From NCBI RefSeq assembly GCF_041146795.1, contig NC_135181.1:1228501-1292500 (forward strand): a stretch of 64,000 nucleotides of DNA, given 5' to 3'. The notes beneath the pieces are model-generated. The model did not search any database and was not told the origin of the DNA. It worked only from the letters and a program-made list of their open reading frames with translations. A program made the translations under genes and the position numbers. Below, piece by piece: positions 1-12,461 of this stretch; the stretch's first letter is position 1, and each line of letters opens with the position of its first letter. The stretch is from Maylandia zebra (taxonomy: Eukaryota > Chordata > Actinopteri > Cichliformes > Cichlidae).

Positions 1-402
1 TGCACCATATACTAATATGAGCACGGGACAAAAAAGGAAAAAGAAAAAAAAGCGCGAATAACAGTTCCGGGTGGGAGGAGGGAAACGACTTTGGGCACGC
101 GCGTGGTTGGGAGTTGGACGTGTTAACGGTAATCGGTCGTCGAGTTCGATTATTTTGTTACCACGAAAATCAGTCTTTAAAAGTGGTAGACAAATTACAC
201 GAAACGATAAAAACACCGAGCCTGGACTAACATTTAGCTCACTGGGTTAAATCTGCAAAGTTTAGGTGAGGAGAAGTTTAGCGCCGCTGGGGCTACGGGC
301 GTTTTTTTTTCTTTTTGGCTAGGCTAACGGTGGCAGGTCTTCAAGGAGCTAACGTCGACGGTACTTCCAGAACACTCGGCAGGATTTCAAGGTGTAAAAA
401 CG
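1..402 (+). promoter_or_regulatory. tdrd6: Possible promoter and non-coding first exon of tdrd6
   Basis: The stretch has scattered CpGs and ends in a good splice-donor context (ACG/GTAAGT, exon end about 402). The large tdrd6 coding exon begins with 5' UTR behind an acceptor at 14491-14492, so an upstream non-coding exon must exist, and this is the only clear candidate I noticed to the left. The intron would then be about 14 kb and almost entirely transposon. This is inference; the donor could belong to another transcript. Confidence 0.3.
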
Positions 403-925
403 GTAAGTTATGTACTAAATCCTGCATGGTTCGCTACTATAATTCTGTGTGCTTTTAAACTGAGGGACAATCATCATAATGAGCCCTCGCCTATTAACTT
501 GGTACCTGATATGATACTAGCTTTTGCGTTATTGAAGTAACGTGTGATAATAGGTAATTAGTTAGCATTAAAATAAGTTCTTAACATGAAAGGTTTGGAA
601 TAATGTTGTTTTCTGACACTAGACTGGACTGTCAGAAAAGACAATAACTAAACGATAGGGTTGTGCTAATAGTGCTAATTTTCAAGATGATGTCAAACAT
701 TTCTGTGATAACATGTGTCCCGTTTTTCGCCTCGTTTAAAATATTTAAAATAATTGAAAAGTATATTTAAAATTTCGAAGTTTAATCTTGTCGTGGAAAA
801 AAAAGAAGAAAAAGTTCCTGCTATTTAGACGGTTGAGGCTTTACTTGACCCCACTGTTAGACACATTTACTTATCATCACTGCAACCCAGTAATTTAATG
901 TATGCCTGTGAAGTTCTCTGCAGAG
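403..925. other. AT-rich non-coding sequence
   Basis: I see no gene, RNA or recognisable repeat boundary here. If the first-exon reading is right, this is the start of the long tdrd6 5' intron. Confidence 0.4.
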
Positions 926-2245
926 CGGGTCTACGGGCTCAAAATGTGGTCATAAATATTTTGTACTTGTAAATCAGTTTTGTATGTGTAAAAAGAATTT
1001 GTGCGTGCGTAAAAAAGATTTGTGTGTGGACTTGTGTGTCAAAAAAACCCCTGCAAGTTACAAGTACGAATTTTGACCCTATTTTTCTTCCTTTCATCTG
1101 ATTGGCCAATGTCATGTCAATCACAAATGTAACAATCCAATCAGAGAGCAGAGATGGGTTTGGCTGTCGGAGGGGCGCTTTTTTTTGAACTGCAGGTCCT
1201 TGAAGGGTAATACAGTTTGAAGCTGGAGGATCTCTATATAAATATCCAATAGCAGCTAGGTCCCCTAACTTTCAGTAGCTGTTGAAAGGAAAAAGTTGTG
1301 GTATATCAGTGGTTAGAAATACCGTTATTACTTTAGGATTAGTTTAACACAAAGTCAGGGCTGACCTGGGACCATTGCTGTGAGTCACAGTGCGCAGCAT
1401 AAAAGTCCTTTCACATCAGAGCAGGATGTGCTGCTAATGCTAACTGCTAACTAAAAGCAAAGGATCCAGAATTTGTTGCGCTGGCTGCTGAGCTCTGTGG
1501 GTTTTTGCAGCAGCTCTACCTGTACTAGATGCACCTGCTCCTTGTCGTTTCTATCTCTGACTTTATGTCCTCTACAAGAGTTTGGTTTTTTTGCTAGTTC
1601 TTCAAATGTAAAAACATGTATGCTAATTCATAACGAAGAAAGCTTTGTAATGAAGACTGTCATTTACAAAACACTGCCCGCCCCCACCCTGCGTTCCGCA
1701 GCGCTGGTGAAAAGGCTGTGGTAGTCCCTATATTAAACACGTAGACCTGTGACACAAAAATCACCAAACTCGGACGACCACAGACTGTTTTCCTTTGTGG
1801 TGATGAAGGAAAACGCTGGGTTGGCATGTAAAAGGGCATTTATTTCCTTCAAAGACCTGCAGTTCAAAAAAAGCGGCCTTCCGACGGCCAAACCCATCTG
1901 TTCTCTGATTGGATTGTTACATTTGTGATTGACATGACATTGACCAATCAGATGAAAGGAAGAAAAATAGGGTCAAAATTCGTACTTGTAACTTGCAGGG
2001 GTTTTTTTTTTTTTTAGCCAAAAGAACCCCTGCAAATCTTTTATACTCACGCACAAATCTTTTTTACACATACAAATCTTTTTTACGCACACACAATTTT
2101 TTTTTTTTTTTTTTTACACATACAAATCTTTTTTACGCACGCACAAATTTTTTTACACATACAAATCCTGATTTACAAGTACAAAACCGATTTACAAGTA
2201 CAAAATATTTATGACCACATTTTGAGCCCATACGGGTCTTTGCGG
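926..2245. mobile_element. DNA element with ~300-bp terminal inverted repeats
   Basis: Sequence from about 926 to 1205 recurs as its reverse complement at about 1855-2240. The shared parts include the block GCTCAAAATGTGG at the outer ends, runs based on TACACATACAAATC, and an inner block around GATTGACATGACATTG. The ~650-bp loop between the arms has no coding potential. Long inverted arms and no protein suggest a non-autonomous foldback or MITE-like DNA transposon. The right arm is expanded by T-rich repeats of the unit ttttACACATACAAATC. I cannot name the superfamily, and the exact ends are uncertain by about 10 bp. Confidence 0.6.
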
Positions 2246-3766
2246 GTCACACAAACGAATGTAATTACAGTAGCTACCAAGATAAATGTGCTTATAATAC
2301 GACAGCAGTTTTTTTTTCTACTGCATCATTGAGAGTTTTTACAGGTATTACTAACGGTTTTCTTTGAGATTGGCGCTCATACGTTCCTTGGTGGTTGGTA
2401 AGGAGCAGTCGTGTCCAAATTCATGGGCTGCATCCTCCTGAGGCCGCATTTGTAGACCGATTACGTCACAGCGACGTGCCGAAGGCTGTCCAAATTCGTA
2501 GACTCCTCCGAATGCAGCCGGCAAATGCGTCCTTTTCCTCGAATTTGAAGGATGGGTTGGGTGTGTCCTTCGTGGCCCACCATATCCCAGAATTCATAGC
2601 GCGGCCCAGCCAAACTCCAGTTTCCGGCAATGGCGGCCGCTACTAAGTTTTAAAATTACTCTTTTTAATCTTTCTGGGTCACAAAATAAACTTTTAACAT
2701 ATTTTCAGGCGAGAATGTGGGTGTGTAAACTTCAAATATCTGCTCAGGTTATCAAGATATCGCATATTTGCAAAAGTGCTCCGACGTTTTCGGAGACGTC
2801 TGTTACCCACCAGCTCGATAGCTAGCCGAGAGCTTGAGGGTCACTAGAGCCGCTGAGAACGACACAACTCCCGGCACATCATTTTCAGATCACCGACTTT
2901 CGCTACTCAGGTTAAACGTAATATATAAGTCACTTAGACAACCTAAAAATGTTATTGTCTGGCTTTTTTCAGTGTTTTATTTGTTCGCGAGTAAATCGGT
3001 TTGGCTGAGATTAAAGTTATTAGATTAGATAAAATAAAACTTTATTAATCCCCCTGGTGGGTTCCTCCTTGGTTTTCACACAGCTGAATAAACGTCAAAC
3101 AGAAAACTGATTAAACAGAAGTGTGAGATGGTCGAGAATTTACGCCAGTGTCCTGTTATATTTTAGATAGCAAGGAGCAGACAGCCGAGTTTATTAAACT
3201 CCACCGAGACAGCGGTGACGCTACTCAGAAGGCTAGACCGTCCAATTTCACAGCTGTTTACTTCCGGCCTACCCGACCTTCTGAGGACCTGGCCCACGTA
3301 GACTGCGAAGGCCGGGTCCTCGGGAGGATGCAGCCCATGAATTTGGACACGACTACTGTATTTTTACATAAACGCTACTCAAATGGGGCTTGAAACTCTA
3401 CACGTAAAGCTTAATTTACATCATTAAGCTTTGCTTTCAAAAACTAACATAAGTACAAGTACAAGTGCTTAAAGTCTTATGTTTTGCGCCATCTTCCGTC
3501 AGTATGGAATGTGACCTCATGTGGTTGGTTGAGGCTAATAGAATTACATTAGTTTATGTTAGCTAACTAGTGACTGAATCGCTAAGGAAAACAACGACAC
3601 TAAAAGTCAGTTTAAGTGTTCACTTTTGTGCTGTCACTGGCTGCAAAATGGTTTTAAGAAACTGAGAATATTCTTTGGCTGTTTGACCAGCTGCACTCAA
3701 ACTGGAAAATCCATCGGTTACCTAATGTTAGAGTTTGTAAAAAACACTTTATAAATAATTATAATA
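2246..3766. mobile_element. Second inverted-repeat element plus unclassified sequence
   Basis: A ~42-bp block at about 2405-2446, including GTCGTGTCCAAATTCATGG, returns inverted at about 3315-3356. This suggests a ~950-bp non-autonomous DNA transposon. Inside it, 3020-3090 resembles the A/T-rich 3' end of a retroposon in minus orientation (TTTATTAATCCCCC). Open frames in this stretch are short and match no family I know. 3357-3766 holds nothing I recognise. Confidence 0.45.
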
Positions 3767-4939
3767 GGGCTGTGCGATATGACCAAATCTCATATCCCGA
3801 TATAAGGTCAAGGTCAAATTTATTTATATAGCACATTTCAAACAGCCGATGCTGCACAAAGTGCTTAACAATATGAAAATGGTATTAAAAAGCAACAATG
3901 TAATACAATAATAACAATAAAAAAAACAATAAAAGGACAGTAAAAGAATTAAAACAATAACTAAACTAATTCAAATAAGACCAAAATGCTTGGGTCATAG
4001 TGTGTTAAAAGCCAGGGCATAGAAATGTGTCTTTAGTAAAGATTTAAATTGCTCAAGCAGGGCTCTAGAGTGCGACCAAATTTTTCAGTGGTGCGACTTA
4101 AAAAAAAAAAAAAAAAAAAAAAAAAATTGGTTGCACCTGTGCGACCAACTGTTCGCTGTGATTACGTCTTTTTGCGCTGATTCTGAGCTGCAGGTTTTTC
4201 TCTCTCCAGCCAAAATTCACAGAGCCAGCAGCAAAAGAAGCAGCAAACTGCGCTTCACATTTGATCAATGTCGTCATGAATTTTGCTGTTTTGCTTCCAC
4301 GACTATTAAAATCACACTTCATGCACAGCTAGCTCTCTCTCTCTCTCTCTCTCTGTACTTCAAGAACAGTTTCCCGTCTCCAATCTCTGTTTTCTGTATT
4401 ATTCATTCGCTTATTACCCACCAGTCTACCGTTGTTTACAGCGCTGTCGGCTGCTGTCTTTTTCTTTTCTTTTTTTCACCTAAATGACCTCGGACAAGAA
4501 AGCCTATTTTTTTCTGTTGTTCAATACTGAAGAAATTTAAGCTTTATATGCAGAACATTGTAGAATATTTTTAAGGTTATCTGCTATAAAAAGCCAGACC
4601 AGGAAAATCTCCTTCATGTTTTTCTGTGTTGTATTCTCAGTTACTTTCACACAAAGGCATCTGCTGTGATGTTCACAATTCTGATGAAGTCAGTACTGAT
4701 AAACAGTGGCGTGTCTAGAAAATTTTTGTTGGGGGGGCCAGGTAGGGGCACAGATTTGGAGAAGGGTGGCAGATGTAATTGGCAGATAATGTTTAAAAAA
4801 AATTCTACCAACCGTTAACCATAATTCAATAATCCTATAAACCTAATAACCGAATGCACTTTTAACTCTTATTAGAATAAGATTTTAACCACTACGGTGC
4901 AAAGTTTTTAGATACTGCGTTGATAAAGTACAAGAGATA

Positions 4940-6549
4940 CAGTGGGGCAAAAAAGTATTTAGTCAGCCACCGATTGTGCAAGTTCCCCCGCTTAAAATGA
5001 TGACAGAGGTCAGTAATTTGCACCAGAGGTACACTTCAACTGTGAGAGACAGAATGTGAAAAAAAAAATCCATGAATTCACATGGTAGGATTTGTAAAGA
5101 ATTTATTCCTAAATTAGGGTGGAAAATAAGTATTTGGTCACCTCAAACAAGGAAAATCTCTGGCTCTCACAGACCTGTAACGTCTTCTGTAAGAAGCTTT
5201 TTTGTCCCCCACTCGTTACCTGTATGAATGGCACCTGTTTAAACTCATCATCTGTATAAAAGACACCTGTCCACAGCCTCAAACAGTCAGACTCCAAACT
5301 CCGCCATGGCCAAGACCAAAGAGCTTTCGAAGGACACCAGGAAAAGTATTGTAGACCTGCACCAGACTGGGTAGAGTGAATCTACAATAGGCAAGCAGCT
5401 TGGTGTGAAAAAATCAACTGTGGGAGCAATCATCAGAAAATGGAAGACATACAACACCACTGATAATCTCCCTCGATCTGGGGCTCCACGCAAGATCTCA
5501 TCCCGTGGGGTCAAAATGATCATGAGAACGGTGAGCAAAGATCCCAGAACCACACGGGGGGACCTGGTGAATGACCTGCAGAGAGCTGGGACCAAAGTAA
5601 CAAAGGTCACCATCAGTAACACACTACAACGGCAGGGAATCAAATCCCGCAGTGCCAGACGTGTTCCGCTGCTGAAGCCAGTGCATGTCCAGGCCCGTCT
5701 GAAGTTTGCCAGAGAGCACATGGATGATACAGCAGAGGATTGGGAGAATGTCATGTGGTCAGATGAAACCAAAGTAGAACTTTTTGGTATAAACTCAACT
5801 CGTCGTGTTTGGAGGAAGAAGAATACTGAGTTGCATCCCAAGAACACCATACCTACTGTGAAGCATGGGGGTGGAAACATCATGCTATGGGGCTGTTTTT
5901 CTGCCAAGGGGACAGGACGACTGATCCGTGTTAAGGACAGAATGAATGGGGCCATGTATCGTGAGATTTTGAGCCAAAACATCCTTCCATCAGTGAGAAC
6001 TTTGAAGATGAAACGAGGCTGGGTCTTCCAACATGACAATGATCCAAAACACACCGCCCGGGCAACAAAGGAGTGGCTCCGTAAGAAGCATTTGAAAGTC
6101 CTGGAGTGGCCTAGCCAGTCTCCAGACCTCAACCCCATAGAAAATCTGTGGCGGGAGTTGAAAGTCCGTGTTGCTCGGCGACAGCCCCAAAACATCACTG
6201 CTCTCGAGAAGATCTGCATGGAGGAATGGGCCAAAATACCAGCTACTGTGTGTGCAAACCTGGTAAAGACCTATAGTAAACGTTTGACCTCTGTTATTGC
6301 CAACAAAGGTTATGTTACAAAGTATTGAGTTGTATTTTTGTTATTGACCAAATACTTATTTTCCACCCTGATTTACGAATAAATTCTTTACAAATCCTAC
6401 CATGTGGATTCATGGATTTTTTTTTTTTTTCACATTCTGTCTCTCACAGTTGAAGTGTACCTCTGGTGCAAATTACTGACCTCTGTCATCATTTTAGGTG
6501 GGGGAACTTGCACAATCGGTGGCTGACTAAATACTTTTTTGCCCCACTG
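4940..6549 (+). mobile_element. Tc1-like transposon, copy A
   Basis: The element begins CAGTGGGGCAAAAAAGTATT and ends with its complement at 6549. TA dinucleotides sit at 4938-4939 and 6550-6551. Inverted repeats are about 200 bp long, the IR/DR arrangement of fish Tc1 elements. It is nearly identical to copy B at 59663-61268. Its transposase has one nonsense codon, described separately. Confidence 0.95.
5306..6328 (+). pseudogene. Tc1 transposase, inactivated by one nonsense codon
   Basis: This is a 340-codon Tc1/mariner DDE transposase frame starting at the ATG in CCGCCATGG. Codon 23 is TAG (5372-5374), where the intact copy B has AAG. Otherwise the paired helix-turn-helix DNA-binding region (residues ~1-120), the GRPR-like linker ([10 protein letters not shown]) and the catalytic D153, D244, E279 (motifs [24 protein letters not shown]) are all present. 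Besides the stop I noticed only two amino-acid differences from copy B (N/K near residue 50 and I/L near 226). The lesion is recent, and a downstream start could give only a protein with a damaged DNA-binding domain. Confidence 0.95.
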
Positions 6550-6944
6550 TACAATCAGTGTTTTGTCAGTGTTTACTCAGCATTCAAGGACAGCAATATT
6601 TGCATAGTATTTTTACTGCCATGTAGTGCACATATGTTTTGGGCAAAAACATTTTTTAATATTAAAATACGAACATTTGTAACAAACAATTGACAAATTC
6701 CAATGTAAAACTTTATCTGCCTATTAAAAAAAGAAGATAATCTTCTCACAAACTGGTGTTTGATTTTGAAACAGAAAAAAAGTGGGGAAACAACTGAAAA
6801 GACTAACATTTGAATAAAACCTGAAAGCAAGTAAATACTTTCTATGCTGCCTTATGGTAAACTGTGGTAATATTGATAAAGAACAACACTGGCTGATGAT
6901 GAAATCCAGTCAGCTGGCATGGTGACACTGCCAGTATTAACCTG

Positions 6945-8323
6945 CAGGGCTGGACTGGGACAGAAAATTGGGCATTTTGACTACAGACCGGCCCACCAGG
7001 TATTAAAGCCATAAAGACTTTGAATGAAAACAAATGCTGTTGTGACAGTGATGTACAGTCTTGTTGGTATATGTATGATTTCTATACATTTTACGTCAGA
7101 TAAAAACTTTGGTTGTAAGATTTAGATAATTATTTAATAAAAGCTAGATATTTTAAATGAAAATAAGAAAGAAAAGTATTTCTTTGTGCCCCACCTTTCC
7201 CTGTTAATGCCCTACCTGGCCCCCTGGCAACACTTTGCTAGATCCACCCCTGCACAGTTACCAGCTGTCAGCTACATAGAAAAGGATCCTGGTGTTATTT
7301 GTCTCTCAGAAACAGTTCATAACTTCAACTCATTCATGTCACCTAAAAGGTAAACCTTTTTCTCCATCACAGCTCTGATGATTCAGTAAGGACATCTCCT
7401 GGTTTCATCTTCATGTTTCCCTCTCACCACATATCCAAACCGACATAATGACCAGCAGCTTTACAGCTGTGGCTCCAGCAAACATCAGCTGATACTAGAA
7501 ATTAATATTAAATAAATTCTAACAACAGCTGATCAAGCTTAAACGTGCTGCTGTTGTTTAGCGCGACATCCGCTGGTTTCCTCTTTCTGGCGCAAAGTGG
7601 GCGATAAACAAACAAGAGAGAAAAGCCGATCAGCTGATCATTGATCAGTTTCATGATTGAAGTAGCAACAGGAGAGGCAGGGGAGAGAATGAGAGAAGAA
7701 GAGGCAGCTGTGCAGCGTAAAGACAGAATAACTCCAGCTTTGTGTCTTTTTTTCATTATAGCGAAAGTCCGGGACAAACTGTGTCTCTTCTCAGCTCAAT
7801 ACAAAACGTGTAATATTTTCTCTGAATGACGGACCATTCCATTTTTTTAAGGAGCCGTTGGCAACTCTACTAACTAACCTTATGAATAAAATAAAGTTCA
7901 CTATCAGTAACATCATAGCACCCACCCAGCTGTATAAAAACTCCGTCAAACTGGCTAGAACGCAGTATGAGTTATTGCAACTGAGGGTAAAAAGTCAGCA
8001 CAACGAAAATAAACTCCACCTAAACGTGGTTTATATCTGACCCAGATAGACTGCAGCTCATAACTTCTTACCTGAAGTTCAGTTCACCTGACACTCGGAC
8101 TGGTGGCTGCCTCGGGGCTCTCCTACTGCCTCCCCTTCCCTCATCCACCTGCTGGCCTCTGTGGAAGCTCTGCGATAGCCACCAACCAACAACTGAGTTA
8201 TTTTTACACATCGACCTGCATCTGGCCAATCCACCACCTCTCATTGTTCATGCCATTACAAAAAAAATAAAAAATAAGTCACTGGGGATATGCCCGGTAT
8301 GCCCGATGGCCAGTCCAGCGATG
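6945..8323. mobile_element. hAT element with 8-bp target duplication TTAACCTG
   Basis: The left end CAGGGCTGGACTGGGACAGA pairs with the right end around GGCCAGTCCAGCGATG. Identical TTAACCTG flanks lie at 6937-6944 and 8324-8331. The 1.38-kb interior has only short frames, so this is a non-autonomous hAT copy nested in the 4704-8817 element. Confidence 0.8.
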
Positions 8324-9154
8324 TTAACCTGCAACCAAATCTGCAGCTCCATACAGCAATGTTACGACTTAGATTATATCTTATAACTCATAACTCTTAT
8401 GTTAGCTGCCCTCAGTAGCATACTGTCTGAAATATTCGACGGCTGCAATAATTCTTTAAGTGTTATTTTTTTCCTTGGTATTCTAATTTCACCGAAGTTT
8501 ACTAAACTCAACAAACTTAATATTACTTACCGGGACATTTATTCTGTCCTCATTTTCTTTCACCGAAAAATTGTTTCTTGCAGTGCCATCTTTCGCGCTT
8601 GGCTCTCCTACCTTTGCTAACGTGATGCGCATAGCGCAGAAGCCGATGCTGCATTCACTTACAATCGGATATCTGAGCTTCACCGTGAAAACATAATCGG
8701 ACATTTGATATTTGATTGAATTTTATTGTTTTGCCTTTGGGGTGGCACCTGGGGTGGCCAGTCTGGTTGGGGGGGTGGCTTGTGCCCCCCCAGGCCACCC
8801 CGCTGGACACGCCACTGCTGATAAATGATCAGAATTATAATATTTCTAACTGTTTGAGGCTAAGTTGAATCGAATTGGGACTTTGAAAACCGGAATCGAA
8901 TGGATTATAGAAATCGGTGATGATACCCAGCCCTAGTGAGCAGCCTAGGCACAACAGAAGTGGATGTAGCTGTAATAGGAAAGGAACTATTGCTAACTTT
9001 TCTGTTAACTTAAGGCCTGATCCTTCTGAAATTCATAGCCAGTGCTCTGACACGGTGTCATCAATCTTTGAATGCTGAAAAAGCACAGTGTATCCAGAAA
9101 AACACATTATAATATATAAATTATTAGAAAATTTGTGTGCGCCTAACTTTTGTG

Positions 9155-9190
9155 CCGGTACGCCTAACTTTTTAAAGTTAGGCGTACCGG
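9155..9190. repeat. Perfect 17-bp hairpin
   Basis: CCGGTACGCCTAACTTT (9155-9171) and its exact reverse complement (9174-9190) are separated by two T residues. It lies near the right end of the 4058-9224 transposon and is probably a sub-terminal transposon hairpin. Confidence 0.85.
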
Positions 9191-10495
9191 TACGCCCATG
9201 GCAAAAAGTTAGTCTAGAGCCCTGTCAAGTATTTGTGCAGATCTAATATTTAAGGGGAGACTATTCCAAAGTCTGGGACCTGCCACAGAGAAGGATCTAT
9301 CACCACGGGATTTGAGGTTAGGCAGGCAGCATAGGCAGAGAGGAGCTCAGACAGGTAAGGAGGGGCTCGGGCATTAAGTGACTTAAAAACAAAAAGTAGA
9401 AGTTTAAATTGGATCCTGTAGGAGACAGGAAGCCAGTGTAAAGAAGCTAAAACTGAGGTTATATGCTCTCTCCGTTTGGTACCAGTTAGCAGGCGAGCAG
9501 CAGCATTTTGAACCATCTGAAGACGATGGATGGTGGCCTGATCCAGACCATAATACAATGAATTGCAGTAGTCCAATCTGCAAGTAAGAAAAAGGTGAAT
9601 AACACGCTCAAAGATGTTAGCTGGAAGGTATGGCTTTACCTTGGCTAGCTGTCTTAACTGAAAAAAACAGGACTGAACTACTGCACTCACCTGCTTATTC
9701 AATTTAAAAGAACCATCAATGTAGACACCGAGGTTTTTTACATGTTTTACAATACGAGGAAAGGGTGCCCAGAGTGCTGTCGATACGATTAAAGTTGCCA
9801 AAAATGACAACCTCAGTTTTATTTTCATTTAGCTTTAAAAAATTTAATGACAACCACTGTTTGACATCATCAAGGCAGCGTAATAAGAGCTGCGGATGGT
9901 CTGACCCTGCTTTTAAAGGTAGATAAATCTGCAAATCATCAGCAAAACAATGAAATGAAATGCTGTACCGCGAGAAGATGGAGCCCAATGGCAACAAATA
10001 GAGTGCGAACAGGGCAGGACCCAAAATAGAGCCTTGAGGTACACCGTATTTAAGAGGGGCTATTTTGGAGTTGTGGGGGCCCATATTGACATAAAAAAAA
10101 CCTTTCTGACAAATAGGAACGAAACCACTGTAGGGCAGATCCTTTTAGGCCAGCATGAAATTCTAGCCGTGATAACAGGATGTCACGGTCGACCGTGTCA
10201 AAAGCTGCTGACAAGTCCAACAATAAAAGGGCAGCAGGGCTGCCAGAGTCCAGAGTTAAAAGAATATCGTTAAAAATCCTTAAAAGTGCCGTCTCAGTGC
10301 TATGTAGTGATTTAAAACCAGATTGAAATTTTTCAGAGATCATATTAAAATCAAGGTGTGCCTGCAACTGTAGGTAGACCACTTTCTCCAAGACTTTAGA
10401 TAGAAAAGGAAGCTTTGAGATAGGCCTGTAGTTGGACAGAACAGTTGGGTCCAGGTTTTGTTTTTTAAGAAGAGGCTGAACTACAGCTTGTTTAA

Positions 10496-11172
10496 ACAAC
10501 TTCAGACCTATCCACTGATATAAAGTTTTTCATAATTTTCTTAATATTTTTTATGTTTTTATAGCTTTATTGTCATAAAGACCCCTGTTTATTTTTTATT
10601 TTTATTTTTATTTTTTGGGGGGGGGGGGGGGGGGACCCATAATATATATTATAAATATATTCTCAATCACATTCACACCACTCTCTTATATCAGCTCCAC
10701 TACATCGAGACTATTTTATGGTGGTCAGCTGTTTTATTGTCATGTATTTTGCATAATAAGATAACCATGTCCTGCATTCAAAACCACTGAAAATGTCTAT
10801 GGTGGTGCTGTACCTAATATTGTGCTCATTGGATCCAAAACATATTTTTCCTTTTATTTTGAAGGCTGAGGCTTAGATCCATTAGATAAAAAATTATCAC
10901 ATGTCAGGATTACAGTATATCGAAAATATGTGATTATAATGGGAGTCAATGGGACCCAAAATGGTACGATAAACACAGGTGGTAACACTTATGTGAATCT
11001 CCTTTACTATACACAACACCATAGAGGGGATCATTGAATTTTAAAAATAATCCTAAAATGCACCTCCTGGCCAAGTTTCATGCAACTAGTCTTTAAAATG
11101 ACTGATATATTGAGAATCAAAAATCCAAAGGGACCCAAAAGGGTCCCTTTTTTGACTTAAAGCCTCTGAGGG
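10496..11172. mobile_element. ~680-bp insertion flanked by TTAA (piggyBac-like?)
   Basis: This insert breaks the LINE reading frame between the pre-RT and RT segments. TTAA lies at both edges (10492-10495 and 11173-11176). The right end reads GCCTCTGAGGG before TTAA and contains the small palindrome GGGACCCAAAAGGGTCCC. The left end does not match it as an inverted repeat, so the piggyBac assignment rests mainly on TTAA. A run of ~18 G follows at about 10617. There is no coding sequence. Confidence 0.45.
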
Positions 11173-11525
11173 TTAAAGCATGATGGGACGTAGCCTGTAG
11201 CAAGGGACGTATTAATTAATCTCAGGATAAAAGGCCCAACAGTATTAAAAGTGCTTTTAAGCAAGCTCGGGGGGAGACAATCAGAGGGGCAGTGTGATGA
11301 TCTTAGGTTACTAACTACCGCGGTCAAGTCCTTAAGGGAGACGGGATCAAACTGCTCTAAGACAGCTGAGCACACAGGAGAAGGACTCTGATCTGAGGCA
11401 GCAGACAACGAGACAAGGGCCCTAATCAATAGGATCTTGTCATTAAAAAATGCTTTAAAAAATCATCGCACATACTTGGTGAAGAAGTGACTCCAGAATT
11501 ATCACATAAACTAACAAAGCCACAA

Positions 11526-12461
11526 GTTTGCCTCTCTTTCGTCCACTTTTGTCTCTACGCAACGTTACTCGGCCTCGCCTCTCTCCTTCACTGAAGACAA
11601 CTCCCCCTCCTCCCCCATCGCTTCACGTGCAGGCAGCGACAAGATGGACACGGCAAATCTCCGTTAACGAGTTACTGCGCATCGCCCCATGCGTGGGGCT
11701 GGACGGCGTCAACGTGTTAACGAGCTAACCATGCTAACGAGCTAACGAGCTAACCGCGCTAACCCTAAAATCCTTTCATTCTCTCAAAAGTTAATAGCGC
11801 GCCTTATGTATGAATTCTGGTTGTGCTTGATGGCCGCGAACCGATTTTATGTGGTACACGGCGCTCAGCAGTCTGTCAAAAATGTTTTAGTTCGACTTTG
11901 GTAAGTTACGGAGCTGCACTGCTTGATAGATTGTCGGCGCATTACGGCTACTGAGGAGCTTCGCGGAGTGATACGTACTGTGCTTCAACGTAGTATTACC
12001 GTATTGTGTGTGTGTATAAGGACCATAAATAGCACCTGTAAGAGACGTGGTTATGAAGCGGATTTCAAACTCCAGGCTGTCAGTCATGCAGTAGAACTTG
12101 GGAACAGAGCAGCTGTGAAATCTGTCTGTCTTTGTTATTACGCTCAACGTCTTTTAGTTTACATTTTGACTGCACAATTGTGAGCTCTTTGTTTAGCACA
12201 AAAACAACATTGTTTTCTTTTATTTATGGAGCATTATTATTTAATGAATGCTCATAATTTAATTTTGAGTAATTTTTCATGTACATCTGCGCTGTATGTC
12301 AATAAAAGTGCCTGTGTGACATCTGGGACACAGCTTTGACTAAGAACTCTCTTTTTGTTCTTACTTTATGGCTTAAAAAAAATATCGAGATATATATCTT
12401 ATATCGCCATCCAGCTAAAAAATATCGAGATATGAATTTTGGGTCATATCGCCCAGCCCTA
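11526..12461. mobile_element. Partial hAT element (right terminus only)
   Basis: It ends with GTCATATCGCCCAGCCCTA at 12461, the reverse complement of the TAGGGCTG-GCGATATGAC type of hAT terminus. It interrupts the LINE endonuclease within a VTGPTH-like stretch. The opposite terminus is not found, and the LINE between the two sides is also missing about 0.6 kb, so an end was lost by deletion. Confidence 0.55.

Larger units (their letters stand above)
4704..8817. mobile_element. hAT element with perfect 8-bp target duplication
   Basis: The termini are CAGTGGCGTGTCTAG at 4704 and CTGGACACGCCACTG ending at 8817. They are inverted with one mismatch and flanked by identical CTGATAAA (4696-4703 and 8818-8825). 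Eight-base duplications are the hallmark of hAT insertion. The element contains no hAT transposase. It carries a Tc1 (4940-6549) and another hAT (6945-8323). Confidence 0.8.
4058..9224. mobile_element. DNA transposon with CAGGGCTCTAGA ends inside the LINE
   Basis: The left end CAGGGCTCTAGA (4058) and the right end TCTAGAGCCCTG (ending 9224) are inverted copies. Both are flanked by TCAAG (4053-4057, 9225-9229), and removing the insert restores continuous LINE sequence. A 5-bp flank is not typical of hAT (8 bp), so I leave the superfamily open. It holds no transposase of its own that I can see; most of its length is the hAT at 4704-8817. Confidence 0.6.

Noticed and set aside
2395-2646. 83-codon frame at 2.4 kb
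   Set aside because: It begins inside an inverted-repeat transposon terminus and has no homologue I can recall.
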